Positions 59,830-64,000 of a stretch of 64,000 nt of DNA are shown piece after piece (position 1 is the first letter of the stretch; each line of letters starts with the position of its first letter). This stretch comes from Armatimonadota bacterium (lineage in GTDB: Bacteria > Armatimonadota > Fimbriimonadia > Fimbriimonadales > Fimbriimonadaceae), in contig JAFDWS010000001.1 in assembly GCA_018268375.1 (NCBI GenBank), positions 834,627 to 898,626 on the forward strand, given 5' to 3'. The translations under genes were made by a program, and so were the position numbers. The notes under the pieces are model-generated. The model was not told the origin of the DNA, ran no database searches, and saw nothing but the letters and a program-made list of their open reading frames with translations.

Positions 59830-60026
59830 GGACCGGCTTCGCCGCTCTGACGTTGGCCCTCTTGGCGGCCGGTTGTAGCCAAGGCCCCCAGGCGGAAATC
59901 GAGCCTGAGGGCAAAGCGCCTCCGGGCGTGGCCAAGATGAGCGCTGGCGGCGGCCCCGGCGTTCCCGCGAAGGGACCCTCGGTCGAGAAAGCGCCGGCCC
60001 CGACCATCGGCGAAGACCAGAAGTAA
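59826..60026 (+). CDS. Small lipoprotein coupled to the pseudopilin
   Basis: A 66-residue lipoprotein ([20 protein letters not shown], lipobox LAAGC, Cys17) with a short Pro/Gly/Lys-rich mature part. It starts at TTG 59826, which overlaps the pseudopilin stop as TTGA. The longer frame from 59787 begins inside that gene and is unlikely. It is probably co-translated with the pseudopilin. Function unknown. Confidence 0.75.
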   Translation: MRTGFAALTLALLAAGCSQGPQAEIEPEGKAPPGVAKMSAGGGPGVPAKGPSVEKAPAPTIGEDQK

Positions 60027-60046
60027 GGCCTGACGAAAGTTAGAGG

Positions 60047-60080
60047 CGGCCCCGCACCAAAGTGGGGCCGTTTTCATTTT
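60047..60080 (+). terminator. Intrinsic terminator after the small lipoprotein
   Basis: CGGCCCC (60047-60053) and GGGGCCG (60064-60070) form a stem with a 10-base loop. TTTTCATTTT follows. It ends the pseudopilin/lipoprotein transcript (and perhaps nuoA-nuoC) before the next gene. Confidence 0.85.
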
Positions 60081-60102
60081 GCTGGGGCGGAAACTCCGTC
60101 CC

Positions 60103-61266
60103 ATGCGACAGACAGTCTTTGCCCTCGTCTTTGCCGCCGCTGCGGCGGCCCACGCCGATCTGCCTGCCATCACCTGGACGGGCCAACTCATCGACGTCAA
60201 CTCCCAGACTGGCGCCAGGGCGGTCATTGCCCAGACGAACCTGACGAACACCAACAGCATGGCCATGGCTGGGGGCACGATCCTCGTCGCCACCGGCGGC
60301 AAGATCTACAGCGTCAACCGCAATACCGGCGCAACGAACCTGGTTTGCACGATGAGCTTTGCTGACGACACCGACATCCGCGGGTTGGCGGTGGATCCGA
60401 ACGGGAAGCTTTGGGCGGTGACGAACAGCAGCCCGAGCGACAAGCTTTGGCAGGTGAGCACATCCACTGGCGCGGGGACGCTGGTCGGGGAGACCGGCAT
60501 GCTCGGAATACAAGCCCTCGACTTTGACGCCTTCGGGCAACTGTGGGCTTGGAACGTCGACCCCACCCAGGGAGTTGGGCTTTGCCGGCTGAATCGGAGG
60601 AACGGTACAGGCTTCGACATCAATCCCGGGGTGGGCAATGTCACGAGCATCCAGAGCATCTGCTTCGACGCGAACAACAATCTCTACGGAGCCAACACTG
60701 CGCTCTATCGGATCAATCAGACGACCGGTGACGTGCAGTTGGTCGGGGGCAGCCTCGGCGACGTGCGCGGAATCGAGGCCGACAATGCGTTCGATCTGTA
60801 CTCGATCCCCACGAACGTCCATATCGATCTCGGGCGAGTTGACACCGGCATCCTGGACAGCCTCGTAGAGAACGATGGCGACGTACTCAGGATCTGCAAG
60901 TTCATCGTGCCGAACCGAACCGCCCCACCCGTCGTTTTCGAGGTCCAGGGCCATGCGCCAGTCAACAACCTGACCATGATCTCCTTCTCGATCACCGGGC
61001 GCGTAACGCTCCCAGGATCATTTAAGGTCGATATGGAGGCCGCCAACTACCCGCTGGGTCAGTTCCAGCTCAAGAGCACAGGCAACACCAACACGGCCTT
61101 CAGTACGGTCGGATGGACCGAGACATCGAACCCGAACGACTACGTGAACACGGACGGCACCGTGAACACCCGGGTGAAGGTCTACCCGGTCGGCCCTCAG
61201 CCCTCCAACAACTGGTGCTACGAAGCCGACCAAGTTCGATGGAGTTTCAAACCCTTCATAGGCTGA
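60103..61266 (+). CDS. Secreted beta-propeller-like protein of unknown function
   Basis: A 387-residue exported protein starting at ATG 60103 (MRQTVFALVFAAAAAAHADL, signal peptide). The N-terminal two-thirds contain repeated blades of the form GKIYSVNRNTGATNLV, KLWQVSTSTGAGTLVGETG and ALYRINQTTGDVQLVGGSLG, typical of a DUF4394-like or NHL-type propeller. The C-terminal third (from about 255; e.g. PPVVFEVQGHAPVNNLTMIS) is another beta domain. Function unknown. Inserted between nuoC and nuoD, and followed by its own terminator. Confidence 0.85.
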   Translation: MRQTVFALVFAAAAAAHADLPAITWTGQLIDVNSQTGARAVIAQTNLTNTNSMAMAGGTILVATGGKIYSVNRNTGATNLVCTMSFADDTDIRGLAVDPNGKLWAVTNSSPSDKLWQVSTSTGAGTLVGETGMLGIQALDFDAFGQLWAWNVDPTQGVGLCRLNRRNGTGFDINPGVGNVTSIQSICFDANNNLYGANTALYRINQTTGDVQLVGGSLGDVRGIEADNAFDLYSIPTNVHIDLGRVDTGILDSLVENDGDVLRICKFIVPNRTAPPVVFEVQGHAPVNNLTMISFSITGRVTLPGSFKVDMEAANYPLGQFQLKSTGNTNTAFSTVGWTETSNPNDYVNTDGTVNTRVKVYPVGPQPSNNWCYEADQVRWSFKPFIG

Positions 61267-61288
61267 TATTTGCGACCATGAGACTGTT

Positions 61289-61317
61289 CCCTCCCGGGCT
61301 CCCGGGAGGGCTTTTTT
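61289..61317 (+). terminator. Intrinsic terminator between the propeller gene and nuoD
   Basis: CCCTCCCGGG (61289-61298) and CCCGGGAGGG (61301-61310) make a perfect 10-bp stem with a 2-base gap, followed by CTTTTTTG. It is a strong terminator, so nuoD must have its own promoter. Confidence 0.92.
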
Positions 61318-61367
61318 GCGCCTGACCCTTGGCAGCTTGAGCAAGGTACGATTTGGCGAGCCGTCCC

Positions 61368-62585
61368 ATGAGTACGCACACCTTCGTCCCCAGCACGGAA
61401 ACGATCTTCGAACGTACCGGCGAGAACACGATGATCGTGAACATGGGGCCTCAGCACCCCAGCACTCACGGAGTCCTACGGGTGATCCTTGAGCTTGAGG
61501 GCGAGACGATCATCCAAGCCAAGTGCGTGATCGGTTACCTCCACACGGGGATGGAAAAGGAGGCCGAGTACCAGACCTACCAGAAGTGCGTGGTCATGAC
61601 CGACCGCATGGACTACCTGAACGCGAACGGCAACAATTTGGCCCACGCATTAGCGGTAGAAAAGCTGCTGGGAATCGAAGTCCCCCGCCGGGGCAACTAC
61701 CTTCGCGTGATGCTCGCTGAGCTTTCGAGGATAGCCTCCCACTGCGTATGGCTCGGCACCCACGCCCTGGACTTGGGCGCGATGACGCCGTTCTTCTACA
61801 TCATGCAACAGCGCGAGCTGATCCTCGACATGTTCGAGATGTTCGCGGGCGTGCGCATGATGCCGTCTTGGATCGTACCGGGCGGCCTTCGGGGTGATAT
61901 GCCACCCAGCTTCGACGCGAGGCTGTGCAAATTCCTGGACGGCTTTGACGAGGAGCTCACCACGGTCGAGAACTTGCTTGTCGAGAACCCGATTTGGAAG
62001 GAACGGACACAGGGCGTCGGCGTGCTGACGGGTCAAGAATCCCTCGAGCTAGGCTGTAGCGGGCCGATCGCTCGCGGCAGTGGGGTCGCGTTCGACCTGC
62101 GCAAGAGCAGCCCCTACTCCAGCTACGAGGAGTTCGACTTCATGATCCCGGTAGGGTCGACCGGCGACGTCTACGACCGCTTCCTGGTGCGTATCGCCGA
62201 GATGAAGGAGTCGGCCAAGATCCTCCGACAGGCCATCGACGGGCTCCCCGATGGTCCCTGGAACGCAACCGACCGCAAGGTCGTGCCGCCCGCACGGGCT
62301 GAACTGGACAATTCGATGGAGGCCGTCATCCACCACTTCAAGCTTTGGACAGAAGGGTTCCGGACTCCCGTCGGCGAGGCCTATGCGGCAGTCGAAGGCT
62401 CAAAGGGCGAACTCGGGTTCTACATCGTGAGCGACGGCACGAACAAGCCGTACCGTTGGCACGAGCGCCCGTCCTCGTTCATGAACCTGAAAGCGCTTGA
62501 AGTTCTCGCTCAAGGCAAGCTCATCGCCGACCTGATCGCGATCATCGGTTCGATCGACATCGTGTTGGGCGAGATCGACCGGTAA
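61368..62585 (+). CDS. nuoD: NADH-quinone oxidoreductase subunit D
   Basis: A 405-residue complex I 49-kDa-type subunit. Motifs are MGPQHPSTHGVLRVIL, GYLHTGMEKEAEYQTYQKC, YLNANGNNLAHALAVEKLLG and the C-terminal GSIDIVLGEIDR. I start at ATG 61368 (MSTHTFVPSTETIFE). TTG 61353 is the alternative. The nearest candidate -10, TACGAT, is about 15 bases upstream. nuoB, E, F, G and the membrane subunits are not in the window. Confidence 0.96.
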   Translation: MSTHTFVPSTETIFERTGENTMIVNMGPQHPSTHGVLRVILELEGETIIQAKCVIGYLHTGMEKEAEYQTYQKCVVMTDRMDYLNANGNNLAHALAVEKLLGIEVPRRGNYLRVMLAELSRIASHCVWLGTHALDLGAMTPFFYIMQQRELILDMFEMFAGVRMMPSWIVPGGLRGDMPPSFDARLCKFLDGFDEELTTVENLLVENPIWKERTQGVGVLTGQESLELGCSGPIARGSGVAFDLRKSSPYSSYEEFDFMIPVGSTGDVYDRFLVRIAEMKESAKILRQAIDGLPDGPWNATDRKVVPPARAELDNSMEAVIHHFKLWTEGFRTPVGEAYAAVEGSKGELGFYIVSDGTNKPYRWHERPSSFMNLKALEVLAQGKLIADLIAIIGSIDIVLGEIDR

Positions 62586-62589
62586 AACG

Positions 62590-64000
62590 TCACTCTTTTG
62601 GCTTCGGCATCTCCAGGCGCGCCACGCCCATCCGTGTCTCGCCACCAAACCAAATGGCCCGACCGCTCGGCATCGGTGCTCCGTCCCGAAGCCCATAGAC
62701 GCCCATCCCCACGGCACCGAGATACTTCGCGTTCGGCACCTGGAACACCGACAAGCTCTGCCCGGTGATGACGGCGACCTTCGTGCGGTCGGGTGAGGCG
62801 TGTAGGAACTCGGCGGGGACCTGGGTCGCCTCGACGACGCCTGAAGTCGTGTCCATGAAAGCAAGGACGTTGCGTTGCTGGCCCACAAAGCCCTCGCTTG
62901 AGATCAAAGCAAGCAGCTTCGCCCCCGACACAAAGAAGATGCCCTTGCGATAGCCCGATTGGCCCTTCGACTTCACCGTGTCGGACAGCGTGTCAGCGGG
63001 AAGGATGCGCACGACGCCTGAGTCCGTGACCGCCACCGTGCGCCCATCGCTGTCGAGCGCCAGATCCATCGGCCCGCTCAAGGAGCCATGGCTGAGCGGC
63101 CTCATCGTTGCCGAGTCGACAAGGTACAGGTCGTGGCCCGAACGCGGCGCCACAGCGAGGATCCGACCGTCGGACGATGCTGCCAAGAAGCTGTCGCCCC
63201 AGGGCCCCGTGTGCTCTGTCTTCATGGTCGAAAGATCCACCATCTCGATGCCCTTGCCAGAAAAGTGCGCGAGCTTTCCTCCCTTGAGGAACACCGGGCG
63301 CTCGTCGCGGGTCGGCAGGATTCCCACCGTCTTTCGAGTGTTCATGTCGCACAAGACGAGGTACTGGGCGCTTTGCGCCAGCATTTTGACGTAGCCGTAT
63401 CGAGCGTCGGGGGAGACTTCGCACGAGGTCGGTGTCCCCGAGACTCCGAGGATATCCTTGACCTTTCCGCCGTCCGTCTCGCAGACGACTGCGAAGGATC
63501 CGGCATAGAGCGCAGTCTTGCCGTCCGACATCAGGAGCGCGCCCTTGCTGGCGTCCACTTCGTTGGCCCAAGCCTTGGCGCCATCGGAGAGTCTCCAAAC
63601 CTCGGAACCCCTTTGGGTCGAGAACAAGACGTAATCTCCCGCGACCGACTCCACTCTTGCCCGGCCCTCGGGATGGGAGAGAACTTTCTTCGCTTCACCG
63701 CTGGCGACGGACCAAACCGTGTTGGCTTCAGCGACGAAGACGCCGTCACCGTCCGTCCAGACCGGCCCGGGATTGGCGGTCTTGACCACGACGAGGGCCT
63801 TCTTGGTCTCGGTCGAGACGACCGTCAATTCGCCCTTTGAGTTGTCGTATGTCGCCAGGTATTGGCCGTCGGAGGTGAACTCGGGGCGGGAGGCGCCTTC
63901 GATCGACCAGTCGGACTCGAGCTTATCGTTAGCGACGAGAACTCTGTCGCTCAGCGCAACAGCGATGTGCTTCCCGTCAGCCGAAAACGCAGCGGGTCCC
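62590..64000 (-). CDS. Beta-propeller (WD40/YVTN-like) protein, N-terminal part outside window
   Basis: The frame stays open to the right edge (visible N-terminal residues include GPAAFSADGKHIAVALSDRV), so the start is not in view. At least 470 residues are seen. They consist of beta blades such as SPDARYGYVKMLAQ, SSDGRILAVAPRSGHDLYLV and DSDGRTVAVTDSGVVRILPA, the WD40/YVTN pattern. The sequence ends GVARLEMPKPKE at 62590, 4 nt from nuoD (convergent). Function unknown, possibly an extracytoplasmic sensor or monitor. Confidence 0.8.
   Translation of the reverse strand, partial: GPAAFSADGKHIAVALSDRVLVANDKLESDWSIEGASRPEFTSDGQYLATYDNSKGELTVVSTETKKALVVVKTANPGPVWTDGDGVFVAEANTVWSVASGEAKKVLSHPEGRARVESVAGDYVLFSTQRGSEVWRLSDGAKAWANEVDASKGALLMSDGKTALYAGSFAVVCETDGGKVKDILGVSGTPTSCEVSPDARYGYVKMLAQSAQYLVLCDMNTRKTVGILPTRDERPVFLKGGKLAHFSGKGIEMVDLSTMKTEHTGPWGDSFLAASSDGRILAVAPRSGHDLYLVDSATMRPLSHGSLSGPMDLALDSDGRTVAVTDSGVVRILPADTLSDTVKSKGQSGYRKGIFFVSGAKLLALISSEGFVGQQRNVLAFMDTTSGVVEATQVPAEFLHASPDRTKVAVITGQSLSVFQVPNAKYLGAVGMGVYGLRDGAPMPSGRAIWFGGETRMGVARLEMPKPKE

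Overview
The window looks like a high-GC bacterial chromosome segment from the Armatimonadota (Fimbriimonas-like). This is an inference. The best clue is the prepilin N-terminus at 58954, which carries the [14 protein letters not shown] run I associate with that phylum. There is no rRNA or ribosomal protein operon here to confirm it. Genes are dense on both strands. Many sit in overlapping, translationally coupled pairs (ATGA, GTGA, TTGA), and TTG starts are common. At least nine genes have a -10-like hexamer only 5-7 nt upstream of the start codon, which points to leaderless mRNAs.

Layout. 1-5.2 kb: the tail of a TPR regulator, a Gfo/Idh/MocA oxidoreductase, a small cytochrome c, and an arabinose-type ABC transporter (araF, araH) without its ATPase. 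5.2-11.7 kb: a VPS10/BNR propeller protein, a PQQ-type sugar dehydrogenase and P5C dehydrogenase (pruA). 11.7-20.7 kb: one minus-strand arginine operon, argR-argG-(unknown P-loop gene)-argC-argD-argF'-argB-argE-argH, with every junction overlapping. 20.7-32.7 kb: a SulP transporter, a giant three-module amidohydrolase, an APH-fold kinase, secreted and lipoprotein genes, tRNA-Gln(CUG) back to back with glutaminyl-tRNA synthetase, and a STAS-like protein.

32.8-38.1 kb: the Ku/LigD end-joining pair and clpP-clpX. 38.4-48.4 kb: a RimK-type ligase with a TrkA_C tail and its zinc-protease partner, DinB, M14 peptidase, purB, an ECF sigma/anti-sigma pair, DUF4870 and purD. 48.4-51.1 kb: the conserved SRP RNA-dnaX-ybaB-recR cluster, running into purD. 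51.1-54.3 kb: an ABC exporter with a TPR partner. 54.4-55.3 kb: a REP-associated tyrosine transposase (RAYT) between two clusters of GTAG-headed REP palindromes. 55.3-57.7 kb: trpD-trpC-trpF. 57.8-62.6 kb: nuoA-nuoC, then three unrelated genes, then nuoD, with nuoB absent. The window ends inside a beta-propeller gene.

Most of this is housekeeping. The items most worth follow-up are: the unknown P-loop protein locked inside the arginine operon; the argF' product, which has Ala at the residue that separates acetyl- from succinylornithine specificity; the RAYT/REP unit; the RimK-TrkA_C fusion; the three-module amidohydrolase with only one metal-binding module; and the leaderless-promoter signature.
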